Of a stretch of DNA of 64,000 bases, positions 1 to 8,891 are shown in pieces. Source of the stretch: CAYWLQ01 sp964458775. Its GTDB lineage: Bacteria > Myxococcota_A > Polyangia > JAAYKL01. The notes beneath the pieces are model-generated. The model searched no databases. It saw only the letters and a program-made list of their open reading frames with translations, and had not been told where the DNA came from. The position numbers were made by a program, and so were the translations under genes. The stretch lies in assembly GCA_964458775.1 (NCBI GenBank), contig CAYWLQ010000002.1:24106-88105 (forward strand). The letters are read 5' to 3'. The first letter of the stretch is position 1. Each line of letters starts with the position of its first letter.

Positions 1-1
1 A

Positions 2-274
2 AATGTAAGAGAACTTGAAAACGAAATTCTCAGAGCTGTTACTATGGCTGATGACAAACACGCTATCGGTCCGGAAGATCTTTCACCTCGATTTAACACA
101 AACAAAAAACGTGATTTGTTTTCACAGGATGGGACATTGAAGAGTCAAGTCGCAATATTCGAAGATATGACCATCCGCAGCGCGATGGAAAAATGCGGCG
201 GCAATGCATCAAAAACGGCCAAAATTCTTGGAATAAGCCGAGCAACCTTATATAAAAAGCTTTCTACTGCATAA
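2..274 (+). CDS. Sigma-54-dependent transcriptional activator, C-terminal part
   Basis: This is the 3' end of a gene that begins before the window. The open frame runs from base 2 and starts with NVRELENEI, the conserved end of the sigma-54 activator AAA+ domain (the WPGNVRELEN motif). The last 40 residues form a Fis-type helix-turn-helix (GGNASKTAKILGISRATLYK), which binds upstream enhancer-like sites. Proteins of this family use ATP to open sigma-54 RNA polymerase complexes at -24/-12 promoters. An internal ATG at 44 is not the start, because the conserved motif lies upstream of it. The receiver or sensor part is outside the window, so the signal it answers to is unknown. Confidence 0.9.
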   Translation, partial: NVRELENEILRAVTMADDKHAIGPEDLSPRFNTNKKRDLFSQDGTLKSQVAIFEDMTIRSAMEKCGGNASKTAKILGISRATLYKKLSTA

Positions 275-474
275 ACTCAGCGAATACTTGTGACGCCTAC
301 ATAATGTGTATTGAATCGGTGAGTACATCAGTTTTAAGAAAGTGTGCTCAGTTATGCACATGTCAATTCTCTAATCGGTTTATTTTAAAAGAATCAGATA
401 TTTGGAAAAATAAGTAAGGATTATTATAAGGCGTCATTCATAATCGAGGAAAAGTTTTTTGTATTAATTTAACT

Positions 475-503
475 TGACGTGTTAGTGAATAAACGAACTA
501 AAT
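475..503 (+). promoter_or_regulatory. Possible sigma-70-type promoter for the subtilase gene
   Basis: TTGACG at 475-480 is a five-of-six match to a -35 box. It is followed after 17 bases by ACTAAA at 498-503, a weak -10 box. The spacing and position fit the gene starting at 544, but the -10 match is poor, so this is a tentative call. Confidence 0.3.
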
Positions 504-543
504 TAAAAGTCGATAATATGTTTTTTGCAAGGAGAACAGAAAT

Positions 544-2656
544 ATGAAGTCTAGTCGTTTTGCTTTTATATATGCAATTGTTATAAGTTTTTTAGTCAGC
601 TCTCAGATCGTAATTGCCGCTGAAAAGAAAACCAGATCTCAGATTGTAATTGCCGCTGAAAAGAAAACCAGAACAGCTTCTGTTGAGAAGAAAACCAAAA
701 CTGTCGGGGATTATGTAGAAAAAGAGCTGTTGGTGAAATTCAAACTTGGAGAAAATGAAAAAGGAAATGAGCAGATTAGAAAAATCGGGGCTAAGATTTT
801 GGAAAAACTTTCCAAATTGGATGTTTCTCGCTTATCTCTTCCGAAAGGGCTGACCGTTGAAAAGGCAGCTGAATTTCTGTCCAAGCTAAAAATTGTTGAA
901 TTTGCCGAACCTAATCATATTCAAAAAAAGACAGCTGAATTTGTTGTTAATGATCCCAGATATAAAGAACAATGGGGTTTGACTAATATTGGAGCTCCGG
1001 CCGGATGGAATATACATAAAGGTAAATCACAAACGATTATTGCTGTGGTAGATACAGGGGTAGATCTCAATCATCCGGATTTTAAAGGAAAATTGGTTTC
1101 AGGTTATAACTATATAGAAAATAACAACAAACCTCAGGATGATGAAGGACACGGAACACATTGTGCAGGTATTGCAGCTGCATCTACCGGAAACGGTGTC
1201 GGAATTGCAGGTGTATGCCCTAATTGTTCAATTATGCCGATAAGAGGACTTGATGCAAGCGGTAAAGGAACAACCGCAACTGTAGCAAAGGGTATTATTT
1301 ATGCAGCGGATAACGGAGCAAAAGTAATTTCAATGAGTTTCGGGGGCCCTGCTTATTCAACTACTCTAAAAGATGCTATTGATTACGCTGCCAAAAAAGG
1401 TGTTGTATTGATTGCAGCAGCCGGAAACGAAAATGTAACCTCTCCATTTTATCCAGCTTATCTTGATCCTTGTATATCAGTGGGTGCTATTACTGAGTAC
1501 TCTGACAAGCGTGCTTCTTTTAGCAACTACGGTGATTGGGTTCATGTGGCGGCTCCAGGAAGTGATATTCTCAGCACATATGTGGGAGGAGGATATGTTT
1601 CTATGGACGGTACCTCAATGGCAGCACCGTTCGTAGCTGGTTTGGCAGGTCTTATGGTAAGCTGCAGCGGTGCCTCAGCAGACAAAATCCGAAAAGCACT
1701 ACTATCGAGTTCAATTCCTATAGGAAGTTGGTTATCATCAGGAAAGATAGATGTTCCCAAAGCATTGGCTGCAGTAGGTTGCCAAGTTGTAACGCCAAAT
1801 CCTTCAACACCTTCAAAGGATGATACCCCCAAACCGCCGACAGATGATGCAACCAAACCGTCATCCGGCGATACAGTAAAACCGTCAATAGGTGATTCGG
1901 TTCCCCCAAAAACACCAATAGTTGAAATTAAAGAGGGTCAAGTAACAGGATATCAAATTGTTCACGGTCGATTAGTAAAAGAGACAGAGAATGCTTTATT
2001 GGTATCAGATAACAATCGGATTCTTTTTGGTAGTAAGGCGTCAGGGATGACCAGTTTTTTGGATTTGAATATGACGGTAAAGCTTAAAGAAAAAACCTCA
2101 TATTCTAATCTAAAAGTTGATATAGAAGGATACAGTGAGAATTCCGGAAGTTTTGATCTTTTTATGATGGGAACCTCCTCAAACCAATGGGTTAAGGTAG
2201 GATCTATACGATTGGAGGCTTCTGATTCAAAAATTGCGTTAGAAGTTCCAAATGCTGAAGGTTATGTATCGAATACCGGAGAAGTTAAAATTCGTGTATA
2301 TCGTACCGAAAAACTCTGGAACGGATTTGAGATTGGTCTGAATTATGTTTTTGTTTCAGGTCAAGCAAAAGGTTCTGTTCCCGACTCTAAAACACCNNNN
2401 NNNNNNNNNNNNNNNNNNNNNNNNNNNNNNNNNNNNNNNNNNNNNNNNNNNNNNNNNNNNNNNNNNNNNNNNNNNNNNNNNNNNNNNNNNNNNNNNTGAT
2501 GCAAAAACACCTGATGCAAAAACACCTGATGCAAAAACACCTGATGCAAAAACACCTGATGCAAAAGCGCCTGAAAACAAACAACCTGAATCCGGTGATA
2601 AATCAAACACTGACAAAGTAAAAGATTGGTGGAATAGTATAAAGAAAAAATTGTAG
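544..2656 (+). CDS. Secreted subtilisin-like serine protease (S8), interrupted by an assembly gap
   Basis: An extracellular protease precursor. A signal peptide (residues 1-26) is followed by an I9-like propeptide (about 58-125, ending in VEFAEPNH) that would chaperone and inhibit the enzyme. The catalytic domain has the S8 triad: D170 in AVVDTGVDLNHPDF, H203 in DEGHGTHCAG and S358 in DGTSMAAPFVAG. A Pro/Asp/Lys-rich linker, a beta-rich domain (about 465-610) and a tail of DAKTP repeats follow, ending in DWWNSIKKKL. The 100-N gap at 2397-2496 lies inside the DAKTP repeats. The frame before it (ending PDSKTP) and after it (DAKTP...) differ only because the filler length is arbitrary, so I treat this as one gene. 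The start ATG has an AAGGAG site 9 bases upstream. Confidence 0.88.
601..672 (+). repeat. 36-bp tandem duplication at the protease signal-peptide end
   Basis: Two near-identical 36-bp copies (601-636 and 637-672, differing at one base) encode SQIVIAAEKKTR twice. The duplication repeats the probable signal-peptidase site (VIAA) and keeps the frame. It is probably recent slippage. Confidence 0.9.
2397..2496. other. Assembly gap, 100 N
   Basis: Exactly 100 unknown bases inside the DAKTP-coding repeat. The round number suggests a scaffold placeholder. The true repeat length is unknown, and the apparent frame change across it should not be read as a mutation. Confidence 0.98.
2498..2572 (+). repeat. 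15-bp tandem repeat encoding DAKTP
   Basis: Four exact copies of a 15-bp unit (GATGCAAAAACACCT) plus one variant copy encode a Pro/Lys/Asp tail of the protease. The array continues into the gap on its left side. Confidence 0.95.
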
Positions 2657-2658
2657 AA

Positions 2659-2682
2659 GCAGGTTTTTTGAACCTGTCTTTT
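2659..2682 (+). terminator. Probable intrinsic terminator after the protease gene
   Basis: A perfect 6-bp stem (CAGGTT / AACCTG) with a 5-base loop is followed by a T-rich run (TCTTTTCT). It lies just after the protease stop codon and before the next gene's ribosome site. The short stem makes it moderate at best. Confidence 0.45.
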
Positions 2683-2697
2683 CTAAAGGGAGACGCT

Positions 2698-3006
2698 ATG
2701 AAATATGTAAATGCTTTTTTTCTATCTTTGATTCTGACAGTTCTAATCGCTTGCGGCGGCGGTTCCTCCAATCAGGAATCAACAAAGTCGGGAACCGGAG
2801 AAGAAAGCAGTATATCGGGTTGTCAAACAGAGGCTGACTGTGTTCCCGCTTCTTGTTGTCATCCCAAAGAATGTATATTGGCTTCTAATGCTCCTGATTG
2901 CGAAGAAGCTATGTGCACTACTGACTGCAAAGAAGGAACAATGGACTGCGGAAAAGGCACATGTTCTTGTGTTCAGGGAGCTTGTACTGTTAAATGGGCT
3001 AATTAA
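2698..3006 (+). CDS. Small cysteine-rich lipoprotein
   Basis: A 102-residue exported protein of unknown function. The N-terminus has a hydrophobic signal ending in a lipobox (LIAC, Cys about 19), so it should be lipidated. The mature part has about a dozen Cys in CxxxxDC, CC and CxC patterns (for example TEADC, ASCCHPKEC, CSCVQGAC), which suggests a small disulfide-bonded domain like those found in other myxobacterial lipoproteins. I chose ATG 2698, not 2668, because a GGGAG site precedes it and the signal peptide then starts normally. It follows the protease by 41 bases across a possible terminator. Confidence 0.75.
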   Translation: MKYVNAFFLSLILTVLIACGGGSSNQESTKSGTGEESSISGCQTEADCVPASCCHPKECILASNAPDCEEAMCTTDCKEGTMDCGKGTCSCVQGACTVKWAN

Positions 3007-3085
3007 TACACAAAAAATAAATCGTCTCTACATTTCAAAATAAGTTTTACCTTAAATAAGTCTGAACAATTATTCTCTCTTTTTG

Positions 3086-3583
3086 TTATGGAGAAACAGT
3101 ATTATGGGGAGGATCTTTCTCTGTTATAATAAGTGGAATATCTGTCGGAATTGACAATTCTCTGTTGGTAAATTGTGTTGCTTTTTGAGGAATATGTTCA
3201 GAATCTAGTTTTTTACGTATAAAGTAAACAAGCTCTTCAAAACAAAAAGGTTTGGGTACAAAACCTACAACTCCGGTATTAGCTTTTGCTAATTGAACCG
3301 GCGATAAATGATATGCAGACATCATTATAGTAATGGTTTTTGGAAAAGCCTCATGTATTTTGCGAGCCAGTTGCAAACCGTTCATTTCAGGCATCATGAG
3401 ATCAATTAAGACAGCGTCAAAGTGCTTTTTAGACATCAAATCAAGAGCTGAAACTCCGCTGGAAGCACCTTGGGCCTCAAATCCCTCCAGCTTTAGTCCT
3501 ATTGCAAGAGAGTTCATTTCGTTAAGATTGTCATCAACTATCAATAGATTCCATTTTCTATTTTCAGAGTTGAAATCTTTCAT
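3086..3583 (-). CDS. Stand-alone response regulator receiver protein
   Basis: A 165-residue CheY-like receiver domain with no output domain. The acidic pocket is D17/D18 (IVDDN), the phospho-acceptor is D61 (LIDLMMPEMNG), a Ser/Thr-type switch residue lies in MMSAYH, and the conserved Lys is K111 (VPKPF). The last 40 residues are a low-complexity tail. Single-domain receivers usually act by binding partner proteins or as steps in phosphorelays. No kinase lies beside it. The partner is unknown; the multi-receiver GGDEF protein at 18-20 kb and the PocR histidine kinase at 62 kb are the only other two-component genes complete here. Confidence 0.88.
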   Translation of the reverse strand: MKDFNSENRKWNLLIVDDNLNEMNSLAIGLKLEGFEAQGASSGVSALDLMSKKHFDAVLIDLMMPEMNGLQLARKIHEAFPKTITIMMSAYHLSPVQLAKANTGVVGFVPKPFCFEELVYFIRKKLDSEHIPQKATQFTNRELSIPTDIPLIITEKDPPHNTVSP

Positions 3584-3912
3584 TTTATTGTATCTCCAAA
3601 GTTGTTAATACCCAAAACCGGATAATGTGTTATGCAAGTGACATGCCCAACAAGCAATAATTTGACATTGGAATAAAATGCGTCTGATAACCGTTAGTTG
3701 CATGCATTTTAATCGGACTGCAATTCGTCAGTTTATCATTTTCAACTTGCATGGTTGAAATACAATAGCTCAATCGTGCAATTTTGAATTTTGCTAATAA
3801 CATTATTGATTAAATTAAATTTTCTGCTTCGAACTGTAATGATGTTGTTATAAAAACCTTTTAAAAAGGTTAGAATTCAACCTGGTAAATGTAGATAAGA
3901 ATTTATATAAAC
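3584..3912. other. 329-bp AT-rich intergenic region between divergent genes
   Basis: This should hold the promoters of both the receiver gene (minus strand) and the Ser/Thr kinase gene (plus strand). I see no ORF and no RNA gene. The only clear structure is a 17-base palindrome at 3855-3871, listed separately. Confidence 0.6.
3855..3871. promoter_or_regulatory. 17-base palindrome upstream of the Ser/Thr kinase gene
   Basis: AACCTTTT and AAAAGGTT form a perfect inverted repeat around one central A, 42 bases before the kinase start. It could be an operator or a cruciform/hairpin. No regulator is identified. Confidence 0.35.
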
Positions 3913-5238
3913 GTGATGATTGATAAAATTGGAAATTGTAAAGTACTGGAGGAAGTCGGTTCGGGCGGGATGGCGGTTGTTTACAAAGCAACACAAGAAC
4001 CTCTTGGAAGAACCGTTGCGATTAAAGTATTGAAATCAAGTATTGCAAACGATTCTCAATTTGCGGAGCGGTTTGAGCGCGAAGCTCGTTTCATGGCAGG
4101 ATTTCAGCACGAAAACATCATTAATGTACATGATTTTATCAAGCTTAAAGACACAATGTACATAGTCATGGAGTATGTTGAAGGGATTGATCTCTATGAT
4201 TTGTTAGAATCCGGAGAAGATCTGACAGTTGATATTTCGGCGATAATAACATTGCAAGTGGCGCGAGCCTTAAATCATGCTCATTTTAGAGGTATTATTC
4301 ATAGAGATATTAAACCCGCAAATATTATGATTTCCATTCAGGGAGATGTAAAACTTATGGATTTCGGCATTGCTCATGCCGATTCTCTGTCTGATCTAAC
4401 AGAAACCGGTACCGGATTGGGTACTCCCTCCTATATGTCTCCTGAGCAGATTTTAGGAGAAAAATTAGATTCACGATCAGATATTTGGTCGCTGGGTGTC
4501 GTATTTTATCAAATGCTTACCGGAAAAAAGCCTTTCCAAGAAGACTCCAGAAGGTCTGTCCTGCAAAAAATACGTCTGGAAAGATATATTCCTGCACGCA
4601 AATTAAATCCCAAAGTTCCTCGTCAATTGGAGCGGATTCTATCGCAATGTATGGCAAAAACTCCGGCTGATCGATATTCTTCGATGCAGGCACTTATTCA
4701 TGATCTCGAAGACTACCTATCTTCACATGTTACTATCAATTACAACGCTTTTATGGTGCGATTCCTTGAGCGTAGAGGTGTAATCAGTGACATTGAAGCA
4801 GGTGAAATCCTATCCACAGGTGCTTCCCGAATAGATCCACTTCGTATGTTGAAAGAAGAGCGTAACGGACTTCAATCTATAGGTTTGTTTTACGCAATTA
4901 TATTGGCAATAATGGTATTTGCCGGCATCGGAATACAACTGACAGCTTCTGATAACATACTTATTCAATCTGCTCCGTCAATGGGAGTTGCTCTTTCTCC
5001 ATCAAAAGTCGGATACTTAAAAGTCGCGGTAACACCATGGGCTGATGTAAAAATTGACGGTGAAATATATACAACTACACCTCATGCTTTTCCTTTACCG
5101 CTCTCACCTGGAGTGCACTATGTAGAATTGATACACCCATCATTAAAATCCAAAAAAAAAGAAATTATTGTTGAAGCCGGTAAAACTATTGAAATCATAG
5201 AACAACTTACCGAAAAAAGTGATGAAGATGGGAGGTAA
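3913..5238 (+). CDS. Membrane Ser/Thr protein kinase with PEGA domain
   Basis: A PknB-type (Hanks) kinase of 441 residues. It has the Gly-rich loop (GSGGMAVVYKA, residues 16-26), ATP lysine K38, the catalytic HRDIKPANIM (H130-D132), DFG at 150-152 and the GTPSYMSPEQ activation/P+1 segment. A single membrane span lies at about 324-345. The C-terminal PEGA domain (about 365-430, PWADVKIDGE) would sit outside the cytoplasm. The start is GTG 3913 or ATG 3916. The next gene, a LysM protein, starts 4 bases after the stop, so the two are probably made together. An envelope- or peptidoglycan-sensing kinase is an inference from the PEGA and LysM partners. Confidence 0.92.
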   Translation: MMIDKIGNCKVLEEVGSGGMAVVYKATQEPLGRTVAIKVLKSSIANDSQFAERFEREARFMAGFQHENIINVHDFIKLKDTMYIVMEYVEGIDLYDLLESGEDLTVDISAIITLQVARALNHAHFRGIIHRDIKPANIMISIQGDVKLMDFGIAHADSLSDLTETGTGLGTPSYMSPEQILGEKLDSRSDIWSLGVVFYQMLTGKKPFQEDSRRSVLQKIRLERYIPARKLNPKVPRQLERILSQCMAKTPADRYSSMQALIHDLEDYLSSHVTINYNAFMVRFLERRGVISDIEAGEILSTGASRIDPLRMLKEERNGLQSIGLFYAIILAIMVFAGIGIQLTASDNILIQSAPSMGVALSPSKVGYLKVAVTPWADVKIDGEIYTTTPHAFPLPLSPGVHYVELIHPSLKSKKKEIIVEAGKTIEIIEQLTEKSDEDGR

Positions 5239-5242
5239 GGTT

Positions 5243-6175
5243 GTGAGATTCTATTTTATTTGTGGTGTCCTGTCAGTTGTTCTTTTTATTCTATCTGGTA
5301 ATCGTGCAGAGGCCTGGACTCATATGGCGCATGCCGGAGAAACATTGGAGCAGCTTTCTGTTCGTTACTACGGTTCATCTGAAAAAACATTTGTAATTAG
5401 AGCAGCCAACGGCTTTATTCATAGGGATGACGGTCGTCTTACTGACGGAGAACCTGTAGAAATACCTGAAATTATTTATTTGAAAATAGGTGCATCGGAT
5501 ACTTGGCAAACTCTATCAAATACATTTTTGGCTTCGCCGACTCGTGCCTCGTTTTTAGCTGTTGTCAATGGTTTTGATGAATCTAAAATGCCTTCTGCCG
5601 GTACTATCATAAAGATTCCCTATCATTTGAGACATATCTTTGCGGCAAATGAAACATTAAAAGGAGTTATTAGTCTTTACTATAAAAACAGTGATATGGA
5701 AGAACAAATTGTACGTTATAATAATCCATCCAAGACAAAATATGTTCAAGGTGATGTGATTATTATTCCGCTTATGGATTTGGATTTTACTCAAGAAGAG
5801 AGAATAAGAGTTGATACTTTTAGGGCCAATCGTTACACACTCATAGATACCTTTCACCAGCGTTCAGCGGGTGACTTAGTGATATCCTTAAAAGAAGATT
5901 ATGAAAAAGGGCGATATATACAAATGATAGAAAAAGCCTCTCGTCTATTGGGTCACGGTCGTTTGACAATACCTCAAGAGATAGGGCTCAATTATCATCT
6001 GGCTCATGCCTATGTAGCTTTAAATGAACCCGAAATGGCGTTAAAGGCATTTAAAGAGGCTTTAACTCTTCAACCGGAAATGGAGTTGTTACCGCTGACA
6101 ACAAGTCCAAAAGTTATGAGCATTTACAAACAAGCGAAAAAGGAATTGGACAAAAACAGGAAAACAAAACAGTAA
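5243..6175 (+). CDS. Exported LysM-domain protein with C-terminal TPR-like region
   Basis: I place the start at GTG 5243, which has a GGAGG site at 5231-5235 and gives a clean signal peptide (VRFYFICGVLSVVLFILSG). An upstream in-frame GTG at 5219 overlaps the kinase gene and is less likely. The mature protein has a LysM-like motif near residue 30 (HAGETLEQLSVRYYG), a second degenerate repeat ending in GTIIKIPY and a third ending in GDVIIIPL. LysM motifs bind peptidoglycan or chitin. The C-terminal 100 residues form helical pairs like a TPR (YHLAHAYVALNEPEMALKAF). It is coupled to the PEGA kinase and may be its periplasmic partner or target. Confidence 0.8.
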   Translation: MRFYFICGVLSVVLFILSGNRAEAWTHMAHAGETLEQLSVRYYGSSEKTFVIRAANGFIHRDDGRLTDGEPVEIPEIIYLKIGASDTWQTLSNTFLASPTRASFLAVVNGFDESKMPSAGTIIKIPYHLRHIFAANETLKGVISLYYKNSDMEEQIVRYNNPSKTKYVQGDVIIIPLMDLDFTQEERIRVDTFRANRYTLIDTFHQRSAGDLVISLKEDYEKGRYIQMIEKASRLLGHGRLTIPQEIGLNYHLAHAYVALNEPEMALKAFKEALTLQPEMELLPLTTSPKVMSIYKQAKKELDKNRKTKQ

Positions 6176-6255
6176 TCTGCTAAGACAGATTTGATTTGAA
6201 TAAAAAGAATTTTGTTTTTGATAAATGAGTCTACTAATTTGTAATATTTATATCG

Positions 6256-6272
6256 ACACCGTATTTCGGTGT
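6256..6272 (+). promoter_or_regulatory. 5'-leader hairpin before a lipoprotein gene
   Basis: ACACCG and CGGTGT form a perfect 6-bp stem with loop TATTT, followed by TTTG and then the ribosome site AGGAG of the gene at 6296. It could be the terminator of the preceding gene or a leader hairpin. Confidence 0.35.
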
Positions 6273-6295
6273 TTGTGAACTAGGAGAAAAGACAA

Positions 6296-7099
6296 ATGAA
6301 AAGCGTTTTTAGAGCAACTCTTGCTGTTTTATTTTTTGTAATTGCAGGTTGTCATTCCGATGATTCAACAACCTATGATTTTAAAGGAGTGTGGTTATTT
6401 TCAGATTTGCCGGAAGTCTGCAGCCAGACACTTCCTACCAGTTTGGGGGGAGGAACTCTAAAATTTGAAACTATTCGTGTTCGAGTGTTCAGTAGCGAGA
6501 CATCGGTAGATCCAATAAAGACAGTAATTGTTCCATGTTCTGACGGCTATTTTGTTGTAGAAGACTTAAACAGAGGTTCATATTTTGTCAAAGTAGAAGC
6601 TATGGCTGAGGACCCGGTTGAAACCCCCCCTACAATTGAAGAAAGCGATGCCGGTGATATAGATGATGATGCTGATAATTTTGTACCTGAAATTAGAGCA
6701 TATTATCTAGGAACCAGTGTTGTGGTTGTTCCTAACAGCTATGACGAAGTTATTGAATTTGATATGAAAATAAACAAGGGTTCAATTGAAGTGACTTGGG
6801 ATTTTGAAGCAGGAAGCTGTGCCAGTAGTTGGAACAATGTGAAAAATGTTAATATTACACTTAAGGGAACTTCATCTCTCAACAGTCATGATTCAGGAAA
6901 ACTTGCTTGTGATCAAGCAGGACAAAGCTATTTGTTTGATAAACTTAATTGGGATGTCTACACAATAACTGTTACAGGTTTTGATCGGGATAACAAAGAG
7001 ACTCATATAGGAACTTTTGACAAACCTCTTGAGATTAGACCCGGAACAGAAATTTCAGGTAGGGACGGTATTGTCAAACTTGTTCCCATAGAGGAATAA
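6296..7099 (+). CDS. Lipoprotein of unknown function
   Basis: A 267-residue lipoprotein with a signal ending in VIAGC (Cys 19). The mature part is beta-rich. Two segments (FVVEDLNRGSYFVKVEA at about 83-99 and FDKLNWDVYTITVTGF at about 219-234) resemble carboxypeptidase-regulatory or transthyretin-like folds, where a short strand pair ends in G.Y.V.V. Between them is an acidic loop rich in Asp. No catalytic motif is visible. The ribosome site AGGAG precedes the ATG. It is probably surface or periplasmic, with unknown ligand. Confidence 0.75.
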   Translation: MKSVFRATLAVLFFVIAGCHSDDSTTYDFKGVWLFSDLPEVCSQTLPTSLGGGTLKFETIRVRVFSSETSVDPIKTVIVPCSDGYFVVEDLNRGSYFVKVEAMAEDPVETPPTIEESDAGDIDDDADNFVPEIRAYYLGTSVVVVPNSYDEVIEFDMKINKGSIEVTWDFEAGSCASSWNNVKNVNITLKGTSSLNSHDSGKLACDQAGQSYLFDKLNWDVYTITVTGFDRDNKETHIGTFDKPLEIRPGTEISGRDGIVKLVPIEE

Positions 7100-7147
7100 A
7101 CCAAGTTACTTTTCAACAGTGTCAAATCGAATCAATAGAGGTTTTTA

Positions 7148-7798
7148 ATGACAAACAATCTCTGCCGCATTGCTGTGCTGTTGTCCGGCGGCGGTACGAC
7201 CATGATCAACCTTCACGAGCATATTTTGAGAGGTGAGGTTCCGGCCGCTATTGTTCATGTAGTATCAAGCAGGAAAAATGTATTAGGACTTGAGAGAGCA
7301 AAAGCTCTTGGTTATGAAGCTGAGGTGTTGTCGCGCAGTCCGTTTATCAAAAACAAGCAATTTGATGTTGAATCTTATTCTCAAGCATTGGCAAAACTGC
7401 TTGAACCGCACAAACCGAATCTTATTGTAATGGCCGGTTTCATGACTCGATTGGGTCGTGCAATGACAGAAAAATTTGATATTTTAAACATCCATCCTGC
7501 ATTGTTACCGATGTTCGGCGGCGAGGGATTTTACGGTCATCATGTTCATGAAGCTGTGTTGGCAGCCGGAGTAAAATTATCAGGAGCAACAGTTCATTTT
7601 GCCGATGCAGAGTATGATCGAGGGCCGATAGTCTTACAAAAGGCAGTACCGGTTTTGGATAATGATACTCCTGATTCTTTAGCTGCTCGTGTTCAAGAGT
7701 GTGAAAGAGTTATCTATCCCCAAGCAGTTAAGCTATATGCTCAAGGAAGGTTGTTGCGAGAGGGAAACAGAGTTCGGATTCTAGACTCTAAAATATAA
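7148..7798 (+). CDS. purN: Phosphoribosylglycinamide formyltransferase
   Basis: PurN transfers a formyl group from 10-formyl-tetrahydrofolate to GAR in purine synthesis. The 216-residue length fits the family. The phosphate-binding loop is SGGGTTM (13-19). The catalytic set is N114 and H116 in NIHPALLPMFGG, and D153 in HFADAEYDRGP. The usual SGNGSN loop is replaced by SGGGTT, a common variant. No other pur gene is nearby, so it seems to be a single-gene unit, flanked by a lipoprotein gene and a PilZ gene. Confidence 0.92.
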   Translation: MTNNLCRIAVLLSGGGTTMINLHEHILRGEVPAAIVHVVSSRKNVLGLERAKALGYEAEVLSRSPFIKNKQFDVESYSQALAKLLEPHKPNLIVMAGFMTRLGRAMTEKFDILNIHPALLPMFGGEGFYGHHVHEAVLAAGVKLSGATVHFADAEYDRGPIVLQKAVPVLDNDTPDSLAARVQECERVIYPQAVKLYAQGRLLREGNRVRILDSKI

Positions 7799-7952
7799 AT
7801 AGTTTTCATCTCCAAAGTGGAAACTAGATAAAGCATCTTCTCACTAGAGAATTCCAAATCAGATACAATACACAATGGTCTTAGGATATGTGGTTTATTG
7901 CACCTATTTGCCGTCAAAAAAATCACCTGCATGTAGTTAAATGTATATAAAC

Positions 7953-7981
7953 TTGACACATGTAGGCAGATTGAATACAAA
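7953..7981 (+). promoter_or_regulatory. Sigma-70-type promoter for the PilZ gene
   Basis: A perfect -35 box TTGACA (7953-7958), a 17-base spacer and a -10 box TACAAA (7976-7981) precede the PilZ start at 8012 by about 30 bases. The ribosome site AGGAGG lies in between. This is one of the better promoter matches in the window. Confidence 0.55.
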
Positions 7982-8011
7982 TAATATGGGTGCACAACCT
8001 AGGAGGCAATC

Positions 8012-8398
8012 ATGTACAAGCGTTTTGAAATGCGCCGTAGTGTAGTCATTCCGGTGGAAATTACATCAACTTTGTGGGAAGGACCATGTTGTTTCTATGC
8101 AGGAGATCTAAGTCCCGGCGGTGTCTTTCTTCAAAGTGAAATGGAGTTTGAACCTGAAATACCGGTTATTTGTTCATTCAAGCTACATCGAGAACATTAT
8201 GTTTACGGCAAGGTTGCTCGTTTAAATCCGATGCGAAGACGAACTGATCGCGGGGGACCGGGATTTGGTATTGAATTTATGTATACTACACCCATAACCA
8301 GGCTTCGAATTAGAGAAGCCTTAAGAGGATTGCCTCCTCCTATTCCTTCAAGGAAGAGAGATAATATGAACAGCTTAGACAGAATTCCGCTAATCTAA
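8012..8398 (+). CDS. PilZ-domain protein
   Basis: A 128-residue single-domain PilZ protein. PilZ domains bind cyclic di-GMP through an N-terminal RxxxR motif and a D/NxSxxG motif. Here they appear as KRFEMRRSV (3-11) and DLSPGGVFL (37-45). The domain ends in GFGIEF (88-93), as in the myxobacterial TIGR02266-type proteins. The last 20 residues are a basic tail. The GGDEF protein at 18-20 kb is a possible source of the ligand, but no direct link is shown. It is followed by an FtsB-like gene 52 bases later, perhaps on the same transcript. Confidence 0.85.
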   Translation: MYKRFEMRRSVVIPVEITSTLWEGPCCFYAGDLSPGGVFLQSEMEFEPEIPVICSFKLHREHYVYGKVARLNPMRRRTDRGGPGFGIEFMYTTPITRLRIREALRGLPPPIPSRKRDNMNSLDRIPLI

Positions 8399-8450
8399 TG
8401 AAATTGCAGTTTGCTTGATCATATTGTTGTGGAGAGTTATAGGTTAATAC

Positions 8451-8750
8451 ATGAAAAGTTTGCATAGATTTGTTCATGTTATTCTAATAATAGGGCTTAT
8501 TTTAGTCGGAGCAGCATTAGTTCCGCTTAAGTTATTTGATTCTAATGGTTTTTCACGTATTGAAAAACTAAGCCAAGAATTATCAGAACTTGAAGAAGCA
8601 AAAATTGAACTTCGAAGAGAAAATGAGCTTCTCAGAACTCAAATCCAAGCGTTTCATTCTGACCCCAATTATATCGAAAAAGTGGCAAGAGATGACTTGG
8701 GTATGGTCGGTCCTCACGAAGTTGTGTATCAATTTCCTTCTACAAAATAA
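8451..8750 (+). CDS. ftsB: FtsB/DivIC-like septum formation initiator
   Basis: A 99-residue single-pass membrane protein with one membrane span (about 8-27), a leucine-rich coiled coil (about 36-70, EKLSQELSELEEAKIELRRE) and the short conserved end IEKVARDDLGMVGPHEVVYQ. This is the usual FtsB/DivIC layout. FtsB joins FtsL and FtsQ in the divisome and helps activate septal peptidoglycan synthesis. No other division gene lies next to it. The symbol is based on domain layout, not on proven orthology. Confidence 0.78.
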   Translation: MKSLHRFVHVILIIGLILVGAALVPLKLFDSNGFSRIEKLSQELSELEEAKIELRRENELLRTQIQAFHSDPNYIEKVARDDLGMVGPHEVVYQFPSTK

Positions 8751-8891
8751 AAGAATCCTGACGTTAATTTAGTGCATCGGTTAACTTAATATGAAGATAA
8801 CTTCGTTGACCGTCTTTATAATTTGATATTTATGAGTAAAGTGTTTGGATTCCTATTTGTTTAGTTAAGTTTTTCTTATGAGGAAAAGATA

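Noticed and set aside
2345..2656. A separate small gene after the first N gap
   Set aside because: Its only open part before the gap is the wrong frame of the protease. The repeat phase shows it is the protease tail.
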